A stretch of 64,000 nucleotides of DNA from Magnetococcus sp. PR-3 (GCF_036689865.1 NZ_JBAHUQ010000009.1:62001-126000); one strand, 5' to 3'. Counted from the stretch's first letter, positions 18,340 to 28,833 are shown. The notes: generated by a model from the sequence alone, not told the origin. Numbers and translations: made by a program.

Positions 18340-19204
18340 GCTCGCCCTCCTCCCCCAACAGATCGTTCCATGGCGGTGCGGGCACCGCCAAAATGGCCGA
18401 CATCACTTGGGGCCACGCGGCATCGGGCACACCCGTGGCCGCTAAAAAAGGTTCCAACTGACCCAGATCCTGCTCTTCCGCTTTGGCAGCGGCCACCAGA
18501 GCGACCAGTGCTTGCATAACAACGCCTTGCTGAAATTTAATAGCCCGTCCTGCCTTAAGCAGGCTTAAACCAGCCTCCGGGTTGGCCACAACGGCCACCA
18601 CCGACTCGGGTAGTCTCCAGTGACGACACAGCGCCGCCCCCATTTGACGGTGGTGGTAGCCGAACAGATCCTGTTCATAGCTCATCCACGCATCCATATC
18701 GCGCTGGGGATTTTTTTTCATCTGCAACCGGTACTCGGCGGAACGGCCCACCAGCGCCATACGCCCCATCCCCTGCATTAAACCCGCGGTATGGGCCAGC
18801 TGAGGGTGTACCCGGTGGCGACGCTGAACCCGGCCCAAAGTGGTAACCTGCTCCAAACAGCAGACCATACGCAGCGCCTGATGGTGGGCCTGGGCGGCCA
18901 TGGGGTAGAGCGGACTGTAGGGGTTGACCATGGGCGCTTCCAAAAACAGCTTGCCCAAAAGTGACTCCAGAGCTGAGAGCCCTAACAGCACCACCGCTTC
19001 ACGGATGCGACCCCGCCCCCCCCGGTATTGGTGGGCGGTTGCCCCCAATACCATGCCGGTCAACGCGCCATCCCGTTCAATAATCTCCGCCACCGCCATA
19101 AGATCTGGGGTAAAACGGTCCAGCTCACGGCGCAGATGCACCAAGGTACGGGGCAGTGGTAACGGGGGATGCTCTTTAATATGGGCTTTGAGGGAACGCG
19201 TCAT
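18326..19204 (-). CDS. HDOD domain protein
   Basis: A 292-residue protein with an HDOD (HD-related output) domain: LPLPRTLVHLRRELD at the start, AVAEIIERDGALTGMVLGATAHQYRGG, and IREAVVLLGLSALESLLGKLF are the family's characteristic helices. HDOD proteins lack HD phosphohydrolase residues and act as signalling or scaffold domains, often with c-di-GMP or chemotaxis genes. Its ATG overlaps the stop of the CYTH-like gene by four bases (ATGA), and its end overlaps the MotB/ZorB-like start. Such overlap suggests stoichiometric production with the channel subunits. Confidence 0.85.
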   Translation of the reverse strand: MTRSLKAHIKEHPPLPLPRTLVHLRRELDRFTPDLMAVAEIIERDGALTGMVLGATAHQYRGGRGRIREAVVLLGLSALESLLGKLFLEAPMVNPYSPLYPMAAQAHHQALRMVCCLEQVTTLGRVQRRHRVHPQLAHTAGLMQGMGRMALVGRSAEYRLQMKKNPQRDMDAWMSYEQDLFGYHHRQMGAALCRHWRLPESVVAVVANPEAGLSLLKAGRAIKFQQGVVMQALVALVAAAKAEEQDLGQLEPFLAATGVPDAAWPQVMSAILAVPAPPWNDLLGEEGEHDPA

Positions 19205-20781
19205 GAACGCCCCCCCCAGCCGTTAACCCAAAAACCTGCTGAGAGCTCCAGTTCGGCCATGGCTTGGGCCATCTGCCCTTGCTGTTGACGCATCAGGGTA
19301 TCGAACCAGGCCTCAAAATCAGCCTGTGTTGCCCCATCAGCTTCAACCGCCACATCCTTAAAGCGTTTCGCCAGCGGGGCCACTTCATAGATAAAGCGTA
19401 CACTCGCCATAGCCCGGTCCAGCGCTTCTTGATAAATACCATATTCAAGCAGGGAGAGATCCAGCTCCACCACCCCTTTGGAAGCGTTGGACATCTGCTC
19501 AAACTGACGGCCAAACAGCGTTAACAACAGCCACTGCCGCCACATGCGTTGAAGCCCCTGGGGCTCTCCTGCTTTAACCCCTTTGACCATCGGCCAATTG
19601 TTCTCTTCCAACCGTTCCCGAACCCATTGTGCTAAACCCGGGGGGGTCTCTCGCTGATCATCCTCATCCCGGCGGCTTAACCACCCCCGCCGCGCCAGCC
19701 ACAGCCCCATACCCAAAACCGCCTGGGCAAACTCGGTTCCATGCAGGGCCAACTGCCAGCTACGCTGCCCCTGCTGCCATTGGCTCTGCGCGCGGTGGGT
19801 CCAGGGTGCGGTGGTAAAGGGCTCTTCTAAATTGTCGGCATAGGGGGTGAGGAGATCATCCAAAAACACCCCCCACTGCTGATCATCCTGCAACTCTTGT
19901 CGCAGCGCCCCCCACACCTGTGCAGCTTCCGGGTGGGCCAAATGCACCAGCCAGTCATCCATAGCCTCCAACGCCTCTAAGCGTTGGGCCAAGGTACGCT
20001 GGGCCTGGCAAGCCCCCTCGCTTCCGCCATGGAGCAGTTGGGGGATAAGGGCAAACAGTTGCTCGAGCAGTGTGCTGCTTAATTGCTGATAGGCCTTGGT
20101 AATATCTGTCTCTTTACGCATAGGCAGGGCGGGCCAAGCCCATGCGTATGAGAAGGGCAATGGCTGCTCATCGGCCATCACCCGCTCTGCTGGCGCGGCA
20201 AACAGTAACCCACCTTGAAGCTGAGCATGAAGACTTAACGCCACTTCATAGCCCAAAGCGCTGTTCGTCTCATCGGCCATCACCAACAGATCATGGAACG
20301 GGGTTTTACCGTTGCCATCCAGGATCTCACCCACCTCTTCAATCAGGGTGATCGGTGCCCCCCCCTCCCGTGCAAGCCGTAGTGTTCGGCGCTGACTGCG
20401 CAGGGTAAAACGGTGGCTCAAGGTCCCCGCATCCAAACGATCAAAGGTATGCCGAACCTTGGGGTCCCGCAGCATGGTTAGCAGCTCCAGCCGATCGGCC
20501 TGGATCTTATGGCGGGTCAAGACCGAGCGGCCGCCCTTCTCCACCCCCAAACGGCCACCATCGGTCAAGGAGACCAACCGTTGCTGCCACCCTTTGCCCC
20601 GGTTTTGAACCTGCAACGCCAAACTGGCTTGGCGCAGATCCCACTGGGGGGTATCGTAAAACCGCACAATACGCGAGCGAATACGCCGTTTACCCTGTGC
20701 CATCGCCAGCACAGGGTGCCGGTGCAGGCTTGCAGCCCGCTCCGGTGGTACCCTCAGGCGTATGCACTGTTTGGGAAACAT
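19201..20781 (-). CDS. Degenerate CYTH-CHAD-like protein
   Basis: A 526-residue protein resembling the CYTH-CHAD architecture. The N-terminal 210 residues follow the CYTH triphosphate-tunnel order (RLRVPPERAASLHRHPVL, IRSRIVRFYDTP, LALQVQNRGKGWQQRL, ALGYEVALSL). However, the family's EXEXK start reads CIRLRV and the tunnel Arg/Lys/Glu residues are mostly replaced, so it is probably catalytically dead. The remainder is helical and CHAD-like, but the CHAD histidine stretch (VHxxRVxxRR) reads GACQAQRTLAQR. CHAD domains bind polyphosphate; whether this one can is doubtful. The gene starts 6 bp after the giant gene's stop. Confidence 0.65.
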   Translation of the reverse strand: MFPKQCIRLRVPPERAASLHRHPVLAMAQGKRRIRSRIVRFYDTPQWDLRQASLALQVQNRGKGWQQRLVSLTDGGRLGVEKGGRSVLTRHKIQADRLELLTMLRDPKVRHTFDRLDAGTLSHRFTLRSQRRTLRLAREGGAPITLIEEVGEILDGNGKTPFHDLLVMADETNSALGYEVALSLHAQLQGGLLFAAPAERVMADEQPLPFSYAWAWPALPMRKETDITKAYQQLSSTLLEQLFALIPQLLHGGSEGACQAQRTLAQRLEALEAMDDWLVHLAHPEAAQVWGALRQELQDDQQWGVFLDDLLTPYADNLEEPFTTAPWTHRAQSQWQQGQRSWQLALHGTEFAQAVLGMGLWLARRGWLSRRDEDDQRETPPGLAQWVRERLEENNWPMVKGVKAGEPQGLQRMWRQWLLLTLFGRQFEQMSNASKGVVELDLSLLEYGIYQEALDRAMASVRFIYEVAPLAKRFKDVAVEADGATQADFEAWFDTLMRQQQGQMAQAMAELELSAGFWVNGWGGRS

Positions 20782-20787
20782 GACCGT

Positions 20788-23700
20788 TTACTTCTTAATC
20801 TTCTTACGCAGGGCATCCATACGCTCGCCCAGCATTTCAATATAAACCGACTGCTCCTCACTGGCGCCATGCACCACCTTACGCAGCTGTTTAACCAGTT
20901 TGTCAGCAGCCAGATCCGAGCTCTCTTCCATATCCCGGCGCATCTGCTCCATGTCACCACTAAAGGTACGGCTGACCTCATCCAAAGCCCCCATCATCCC
21001 TTTATGACGGGTCTCGTTTTGATCATTAATGGCAGAGATATGGTCGGCCAACAGGCTCTTCTCTTCCTCTTTGGTTTGGGCGATCCGTTCAGCCCAAGCC
21101 TCCAAGGTACGCTGCATGGTGCCCTGTTCGTCGGCCAGCTTCTGTTGGAGCAGGGTTAAGCGGCCATCCATATCCGCCACCAGGGCTTCTAAGCGTTGGC
21201 TCATGGCCAGGGCCTGTTGCCCACCCTCACCGGCCACCCCTTGTACAGAGCTGCTCTGCATATCGGCCATGGCTTGGGCCAACTGGTCGGTACGAGCATT
21301 GCTCTGGGCGGCATTATCCTCCAGCAGTTTCTCCAGCTCCCCCAAGGTTCCTTGTAAGCTCTCTTCCATCCGTTTTTGCAACATTGGCACAAGGGCGGCG
21401 GCATCCATATCCCCCCCCCCACTAACCGCGCCCATGGTGGCGCCATCAATAGCCGCCAAAATCGCTTCATTCTGGCTACGGCTTTGGGCCGTTAGGCTCT
21501 CTAACTGTTGGGCCATCTGCACACCCTGGCCCGTCTCATCCCCACTGACCGCGCCCATGGTGGCGCCATCAATCGCCGCCAAAATCGCTTCATTCTGGCT
21601 ACGGCTTTGGGCGGTTAGGCTCTCTAACTGTTCGGCCATCTGCACGCCCTGGCCCGCCTCATCCCCTTTACTGCGCAGGAGCTCACTCACCTCATCCAGG
21701 GTATCCAACGAGCCCTTGAGCATCTGCCCAACCCGCTGCTCCACCTCATCGGCAAAATGGCCCATGGTGCCGTGCATGAGATCACTGACATGGGATTTTA
21801 ACTGGGTAATGGCCTCGATCTGGGCCTCCCCCTGTTGAGTAAGCTGCTGGGCCAAAGCGGCGGGTTCCAAGGGTTCACCCGTCTCAACCGGTCTCTCTTC
21901 TGCCGCACCTTGCAGCTGCTCCAACATCTGCTGTGAGCGGTTCTCCAACTGGCTCTGCATCTGTTCACTACGCTGCACCAGACGGGCAGAGAGCCCCTCT
22001 AGGGTATTCATCATAGCCTGGTGTCGGTTACGGTTGGCTTCGCCCATGCTCTCCAGACGTTCGGCCATGCGGGCATCCCGCTCCGCACCGGTCTGTTGCA
22101 ACAGGGCACGGATTTCATTAATGGAAAGCCCCATGGCGGTCTGGGCACGATCCATCCCTTGGCCGATACCCTCCACCCGATCCTGCAGATTTTTCATACT
22201 GTCACGCAGGGTCTGCCCCACGGTGGTACGTAGATTCTCCACCACCTCTGGCAACCCATCAGGCAGGGCCTCCTGTACCGCTTTTAGAGACTCCACCACC
22301 CCCCGGTGCATAATGCCCTGCTCCGCACGCATCTCACCCAGGCTCTCCTGCACGGCACCGGATAGTTCGTGCTGACCTTTTAAGGCGTTTTGCACCTTTT
22401 TATAGCTGTCGGCAATGTGGGTAACCACACCATCAAACTTACCTTGGCTCTCTTCATGAGATGCCTGGGACTGATGCAGGGCCGTGCGCACCTCATCCTG
22501 GGTCTCTTCCAGACTACCCAGGGCGTTTTGCAGCAGACGCTGTACATCCCCCAACTCACCCATACGGGAACGGATGGCCTGCTGGGCATCCATCACCGAC
22601 TCCATAAAGCGGCGGCTATCCAAGCCATCGGCGCGGGTCAGGTTCATCGCATCGGTACTCTCCCGCTGGGCGTCGGCCATGCCGGACATATGCTCGGCGA
22701 TATCCTGTTGCGCATCACGAATTTTCTCATACTCGCTGGCGGTCTCAGCCTGATGTTCCCGCACCTTCAGCAGCACCTCACCTTGGAGATTCAGGTTCTC
22801 TTGCAGGTTACCTAACAGCCCCTCAACCCCCTCTTCCAGAGAAAGGGTTTGGTTATCCTGGCTCTGCTGGCGCTGCTCAACATAGTTGACCACACGATCC
22901 AGCCCCCCTTTAAGGACATCCAGCATGGCAGGCTGACCTTCCAGCATGCTGCGCAGGCCAGAGAGCTGACCGGAGGCATCTTGTTGCAGAAGGCTGCTGA
23001 GCTGTGTTTGGAAATCTTGCAGTTGCGCGCCATAGCCATCCAGGCTGGTCTGCATCGGTGCCAGCCCTTGCAGGTTATCCGCCACGCCTTGCAGCTGTTC
23101 ACCTTGGGTCTGCTGACTTTCGGTGACGGTGTTCAACCCGTCATGGAGGGCGTTCAGCACCTGTTGCTGTGTCTCTACCCCGCCTTGCAGGGTCAGTAGT
23201 GCCTCAGACAGCGTGGAGATGCCCGCCAACTTCTGTTCCTGAGAAATGGCCATTTCATCCAGCTTTTCACGCAGCTGGGCAAAGGCACTGGAGACCCGCT
23301 CCAGACGGTTACCCACCGTCTCTTCAGCCGCGTGCTGGCGGTTATCCATCTCCCCAAGCTGTTGGGCGATGGACTCCAGATGGTGATCAAAGCCCTCTGC
23401 GGTGGTTTGGCTCTGCTGTTGGCCCTCATCCAGTTTTTCAGCCACATTGGCCAGCTGACTCTCCACCGCTTCACTGCTGTTTTGCGCATGGGCCTCCACC
23501 GCCGTTAACTGCTCGGTAATGGCTACCAACTGACGGGTAGAGATCGCCTCTCCAGCCGCATGTTTCTCTTGAACCTCTTGCACCTGCGCCAACAGCCCAT
23601 CCAGCTGCTGTTCCATACGGGCATTTTCGTGCTGGGAGCGGCTGTCGGCCTCGGTCAACTGTTCGGTCATCACCGTCAGCTGACGATCCATCACCCCCTC

Positions 23701-26616
23701 TTGCGTCTGGGCACGCTGCTGGGCCTGTTCAAGCTGGTCGGTAAGCTGGCTTAGACGGTCCTGTTGCTCCTCGTTCATCGCCTTCAACTGTTCGGTGGCC
23801 TGCTGCTGGCTACCACTCAGATCGGTCTGACCCGATTTAAGCTGTTCCAACATCCCCACCTGTTCGGTCACGGCGCTATTGAGCTGCTGCAGTTGATCCC
23901 GGTTCTCGGCCAGCTCTTCCGTATTGGCCCCAGACAAGCGTCGTTCCAGACGCTCCAGACGTTTGGCCAGTTTGCGTTGCAAGCGGGCTAAGCGATCGGC
24001 GTGGCGGGTGTGGATCGATTCCGTCAGCTGTTGCAGCACATCCCCACGTGCCAACCCTTTATCCTGGGCGTCACGCAGCTCTTGTTGGGCTTGCCGCAGA
24101 TCTTCCATACCTTCCAGCTGCTCCAACAGCTGGGCTTTTTGACCATCCAAGGCCGTTTTGAGAACCGCCCCAGTCTGATCCTGAGCTTCATGCATGGTAT
24201 CCAGGCGTCGAGCCAGCGCCATTTGATCGTTCTGCAACGACTCCAGAAAGCCCTTGGCGGGCTCCTGCTCTTTCAAAATACCCAGCTCCTCAGAGATCAT
24301 GCTCTCCTGGCGGTGCAGCTGAGCGGACAGATTATCCAGACTGGCCTGATGCTGCCCCTGGTTGATCTCTACCCCTTGCAGGCGGGCATCGGCATCGTTA
24401 TGCAGCCCCAGCAGGTTATCCAGTTTATCTTCCTGACCCTCCAGGGCGTCCCGCACCCCTTCCAGCTCTTGCCCTTGGTAGGCATCCTGATCACGCAGGA
24501 CATCCAGTTGAGACTCCAACTGATTTTGCCCTTCACGCAGCACTTGAAAGTGCTCTTGATCGGTGGTCTCACGCTTGGCCAGATCCTCCATCAAGGTGGC
24601 CACACTGCTCTCCATGGTCTGCACACCGGTCTGCAACATCTCCTGCAAACTCTCAGAGAGGCTCCCTTGCTCCTGGGACATGCGTGCCATCAACAGCGCT
24701 TCACGCTGAGCGGCACCCCGGTTGAGATTTTCATCCAGCTGGGTCAAAACCGTTAACAGCTGCTGCTGGTTGCCCCCCTGCTCACTCAAACGATCCTGAA
24801 GAATCTGCCGTATCTCTTTTAGGGCAGACTCCATGGCGGGCACCATACGGGCCGCTTCACCAAAAGCGGCATCGTTGATCGGCACAGAGCTCTCGCTCGG
24901 TGCAACAGGCTGATCACCGGCCTGCGCGGCAGGTTTAAGATTCAACAAACTTTCATTCAGGGCTTTCACCGCCCCTTTAACCCCTTGCAGCAACTGCTCT
25001 TGGCGGTCTAAAGAAGCCTTCAGGGTGTCATCCTGCGGTTTGCCCTCGACCAGCTGCGCCACCTCTTGAGAAAAAGCGGTGGGCTGCGCGGCCAAAGCTT
25101 GGGTGATCTGCTCCAGACGTTCCCCAATACCTGCCAACAGCTCCGGCCCACGGGCCAGCGCCTCCATTTGGGCTTGTTGCCCCACATCCAGCTGCTGCGC
25201 CAGCCCTTCCAGGCCACCGCGCATGGCTTGGGCCATATCCGCCCCGCCCCCTTCCTCCGCCACCGTGCCGCCCGCGCTGGGCTGCGGCTGCTCTAACAGC
25301 TTCTCCAAGCTCTGCTGAGTGGCCTGGCCTGAGGCCTCAAAACGTGCCATGGCGGTTTTCATATCCCCAGCCATGCTTTGCACCACGCGGGAGAGATCCG
25401 CCAGGGTCTGGCTCTGCACCTGCTGCTGCTGGGCCGCCTGCTGGGCGGCATCGGCCATCTGCTTAACCGGTTCTGCCAGGGCGGCATGCAGGGCCCGCGC
25501 GGCACCATCATCACGGGCCACCGGGGTGCCATCACTACTCAACCCACCTTGGTAGGCCAGATCGGCGAGATACTCCGACTCCACCCCACCAGGGAACAGA
25601 TCATCCAAAATGCCCTGTAGACGCGTAATCTGGGCATAGCGCCAGTGCAGGATCAGCTTCTCCAGCACGGTCACGGAGATCGCCGTTAAAATGGCGATAA
25701 AAGAGGCCACAAATGCGGTGGAAACACCGGTAAACAGATGCTTAAGCTGCTGGGTAACCTGACTGGCTTCGACGGTAGGGTTAAAGTCGGTCAAACCCAG
25801 CAAAATACCGGCGAAGGTTGAGACAATACCCGCCCCCGTCAAAATACCTGGGAGATGGCGGAAGAACTCCACCCGCATGGGGGTATCCACCATATTGGTA
25901 TGGTTAAAATAGAGCTCTGCCGGTACCGTGCTGCGGTAGTGGGTACGCTCCTCCCCCGCCTCATCCACCACCACTTGGCGGTGTAGGGAGTCGGTAAAGT
26001 CATGCCACAGGCGTGAAAACAGCGGATAGTAGAACCAACCATAGAGCTCGGGCTCGGCCTCTCCCCGCTCAAACTCGCCGCGTTTGACCGCACGTACCAG
26101 CGTACCATGGGCCAAGCTGACCCGTGCGGCATCCAAGACCGACTGCCAGACATAGCCACCGCCAAAGAAGACTAAAAAACCACTAATCACCCCCAGCAGT
26201 GTCATGACAATCGGCGCTTCAGCCTGATTGGTCAACGGCACAGCCAGGAAGGTAGGCAGTGGCAAAGCCTCCATCATTTGCGGTGCATTTTCTGATACAT
26301 GCATACCCGCAAGGACAGCAACACCCATTAAGATCAAAGACCATATGGTACCGAAAAACGGTCCCTTCATGGCGATACTCCACAACGTCAGAATCAAACC
26401 AAACAGGGGCAACACCCCCACCCACAAGCTGTTGTCACCCCACATCACAGCGGCACCCCCTATGGGGTCGCCCTTTATATGACTAAAGACAGCTGCGTGG
26501 CCTAAGAATAAGGCTAAAAGCAGGTAAAGACCATGCTTGGCCTGACGCCCTTTTAAAGATTCGTATAAACCCCTTGGTACAGTGGTAAATCTTCCGCACG
26601 ATGCGCCTTCAACCAC
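20788..26616 (-). CDS. Giant MotA/ZorA-like membrane protein with a very long coiled-coil tail
   Basis: A 1942-residue protein. The first 320 residues hold about six hydrophobic segments (near 29-45, 63-83, 87-105, 135-155, 254-275, 297-318). The last pair carries the MotA/TolQ/ExbB/ZorA channel signature: FFRHLPGILTGAGIVSTFAGILLGL, then a GVSTAFVASFIAILTAISVTV helix. From about residue 360 to the end it is almost entirely Gln/Glu/Leu-rich heptad sequence, a predicted coiled coil of over 1500 residues. ZorA of Zorya defence systems has the same layout with a much shorter tail. The start is a GTG with GAGG upstream; a later start is possible. It is the first gene of an operon ending with a MotB/ZorB-like protein. 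Confidence 0.85.
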   Translation of the reverse strand: MVEGASCGRFTTVPRGLYESLKGRQAKHGLYLLLALFLGHAAVFSHIKGDPIGGAAVMWGDNSLWVGVLPLFGLILTLWSIAMKGPFFGTIWSLILMGVAVLAGMHVSENAPQMMEALPLPTFLAVPLTNQAEAPIVMTLLGVISGFLVFFGGGYVWQSVLDAARVSLAHGTLVRAVKRGEFERGEAEPELYGWFYYPLFSRLWHDFTDSLHRQVVVDEAGEERTHYRSTVPAELYFNHTNMVDTPMRVEFFRHLPGILTGAGIVSTFAGILLGLTDFNPTVEASQVTQQLKHLFTGVSTAFVASFIAILTAISVTVLEKLILHWRYAQITRLQGILDDLFPGGVESEYLADLAYQGGLSSDGTPVARDDGAARALHAALAEPVKQMADAAQQAAQQQQVQSQTLADLSRVVQSMAGDMKTAMARFEASGQATQQSLEKLLEQPQPSAGGTVAEEGGGADMAQAMRGGLEGLAQQLDVGQQAQMEALARGPELLAGIGERLEQITQALAAQPTAFSQEVAQLVEGKPQDDTLKASLDRQEQLLQGVKGAVKALNESLLNLKPAAQAGDQPVAPSESSVPINDAAFGEAARMVPAMESALKEIRQILQDRLSEQGGNQQQLLTVLTQLDENLNRGAAQREALLMARMSQEQGSLSESLQEMLQTGVQTMESSVATLMEDLAKRETTDQEHFQVLREGQNQLESQLDVLRDQDAYQGQELEGVRDALEGQEDKLDNLLGLHNDADARLQGVEINQGQHQASLDNLSAQLHRQESMISEELGILKEQEPAKGFLESLQNDQMALARRLDTMHEAQDQTGAVLKTALDGQKAQLLEQLEGMEDLRQAQQELRDAQDKGLARGDVLQQLTESIHTRHADRLARLQRKLAKRLERLERRLSGANTEELAENRDQLQQLNSAVTEQVGMLEQLKSGQTDLSGSQQQATEQLKAMNEEQQDRLSQLTDQLEQAQQRAQTQEGVMDRQLTVMTEQLTEADSRSQHENARMEQQLDGLLAQVQEVQEKHAAGEAISTRQLVAITEQLTAVEAHAQNSSEAVESQLANVAEKLDEGQQQSQTTAEGFDHHLESIAQQLGEMDNRQHAAEETVGNRLERVSSAFAQLREKLDEMAISQEQKLAGISTLSEALLTLQGGVETQQQVLNALHDGLNTVTESQQTQGEQLQGVADNLQGLAPMQTSLDGYGAQLQDFQTQLSSLLQQDASGQLSGLRSMLEGQPAMLDVLKGGLDRVVNYVEQRQQSQDNQTLSLEEGVEGLLGNLQENLNLQGEVLLKVREHQAETASEYEKIRDAQQDIAEHMSGMADAQRESTDAMNLTRADGLDSRRFMESVMDAQQAIRSRMGELGDVQRLLQNALGSLEETQDEVRTALHQSQASHEESQGKFDGVVTHIADSYKKVQNALKGQHELSGAVQESLGEMRAEQGIMHRGVVESLKAVQEALPDGLPEVVENLRTTVGQTLRDSMKNLQDRVEGIGQGMDRAQTAMGLSINEIRALLQQTGAERDARMAERLESMGEANRNRHQAMMNTLEGLSARLVQRSEQMQSQLENRSQQMLEQLQGAAEERPVETGEPLEPAALAQQLTQQGEAQIEAITQLKSHVSDLMHGTMGHFADEVEQRVGQMLKGSLDTLDEVSELLRSKGDEAGQGVQMAEQLESLTAQSRSQNEAILAAIDGATMGAVSGDETGQGVQMAQQLESLTAQSRSQNEAILAAIDGATMGAVSGGGDMDAAALVPMLQKRMEESLQGTLGELEKLLEDNAAQSNARTDQLAQAMADMQSSSVQGVAGEGGQQALAMSQRLEALVADMDGRLTLLQQKLADEQGTMQRTLEAWAERIAQTKEEEKSLLADHISAINDQNETRHKGMMGALDEVSRTFSGDMEQMRRDMEESSDLAADKLVKQLRKVVHGASEEQSVYIEMLGERMDALRKKIKK
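21421..21666. repeat. Tandem 123-bp duplication inside the giant gene
   Basis: Two near-identical in-frame units, 21421-21543 and 21544-21666, encode a 41-residue repeat (GDExGQGVQMAxQLESLTAQ and onward). Only a handful of bases differ, so the duplication is recent. It adds 41 residues, close to a whole number of heptads (5.9), to the coiled coil. Confidence 0.95.
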
Positions 26617-26718
26617 CGCGCTGAAGCCTCAATGATTGACAAAACCTTACAACGATGGGCCGATAAAAAAAATTATGGTCACATTTCTGTCCAAATCGGG
26701 GTTTTTTTCTCTTTTGGA

Positions 26719-26760
26719 TTGTTCTATATCAACTCCCAATTTTGCTTGGCACCCTATGCT
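26719..26760 (+). promoter_or_regulatory. Class II FNR/NNR-type promoter of the nor operon
   Basis: TTGTT-CTAT-ATCAA at 26719-26732 differs from the FNR/NNR consensus TTGAT-N4-ATCAA at one base. A TATGCT -10 hexamer at 26755-26760 sits so that the box is centred at -41.5 from a start near 26767, the exact class II geometry. Expression under low oxygen and/or nitric oxide is therefore predicted. Confidence 0.75.
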
Positions 26761-26853
26761 GAGCGGACCATTTTTAATAGAACCGGGGACCGACGCCACT
26801 GCGGGGCGTGTTGGCTCTTCATTCATTACCAATTAGAAGGGGGCATAAACGCC

Positions 26854-27294
26854 ATGAGCGAACGCTTTACCAAAACCGCCGCCCGCAATGTGTTTTATGG
26901 TGGCACACTCTTTTTCTTCCTCATGTTCCTGGGCCTGACCATGGGTACCATGAGTGTCCTGCCCGAACGGGACAACCGTGAAAACATCACCGAAGCGGTG
27001 GCGCTGGGTAAACTGGTGTGGGAAGAAAACAACTGTGTAGGGTGTCATACCCTGCTAGGAGAAGGGGCCTACTTTGCCCCAGAACTGGGCAACGTTTATC
27101 TACGCCGTGGCGGCGAAGATGGCGGGCTTGAGTTCATCAAAGACTGGATCGAAGCTCAGCCTTCTGGTGTTGAGGGTCGTCGTCAGATGCCCCAGTTCAA
27201 CCTCAGTGAAGAAGAGCTGGAAGGCATCGCCCAGTTCCTAAAGTGGACCTCCACCATCAATACGGCCAACTGGCCCCCCAACATCGAAGGCTAA
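26854..27294 (+). CDS. norC: Nitric oxide reductase subunit C (cytochrome c)
   Basis: A 146-residue membrane-anchored monoheme cytochrome c. A single N-terminal helix (about 14-33) anchors it, and CVGCH at residues 61-65 binds the heme; GEGAYFAPELGNVY and a Met in MPQF supply the remaining fold and axial ligand. It delivers electrons to NorB, which reduces NO to N2O. The ATG at 26854, with AGAAGGGGG about 10 bases upstream, gives the normal NorC length; a longer in-frame extension upstream has a non-NorC sequence and covers the promoter. The next gene, norB, starts 12 bp downstream. Confidence 0.95.
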   Translation: MSERFTKTAARNVFYGGTLFFFLMFLGLTMGTMSVLPERDNRENITEAVALGKLVWEENNCVGCHTLLGEGAYFAPELGNVYLRRGGEDGGLEFIKDWIEAQPSGVEGRRQMPQFNLSEEELEGIAQFLKWTSTINTANWPPNIEG

Positions 27295-28692
<1,398 letters not shown>

Positions 28693-28741
28693 CCCACCTT
28701 CTTAAGTAAAGATGGACACCAACCCCCTGGTGCGCCATCCT

Positions 28742-28800
28742 GGTCCGGTGAGGGGGCGGCGCAAGCCGCCCTACTCCCCCCTCTCGAGCCTCACCGGACC
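28742..28800. promoter_or_regulatory. Nested hairpin between norB and norQ
   Basis: An outer 11-bp repeat (GGTCCGGTGAG ... CTCACCGGACC) encloses a second stem (GGGCGGC-gcaa-GCCGCCC). It fills the only sizeable gap in the nor operon. No T-run follows directly, so it may stabilise the norCB message or attenuate transcription into the accessory genes. Confidence 0.7.
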
Positions 28801-28833
28801 AACTTTTCTATCTATGACAAACGGATCCCCACC

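Noticed and set aside
21029-21838. 269-codon frame antisense to the giant coiled-coil gene
   Set aside because: Ser/Ala/Trp/Cys-rich sequence is the mirror of Gln/Glu/Leu heptads, with no independent ribosome site.
26632-26853. N-terminal extension of norC
   Set aside because: It covers the FNR-type promoter, and the norC family begins at the 26854 ATG with its own ribosome site.
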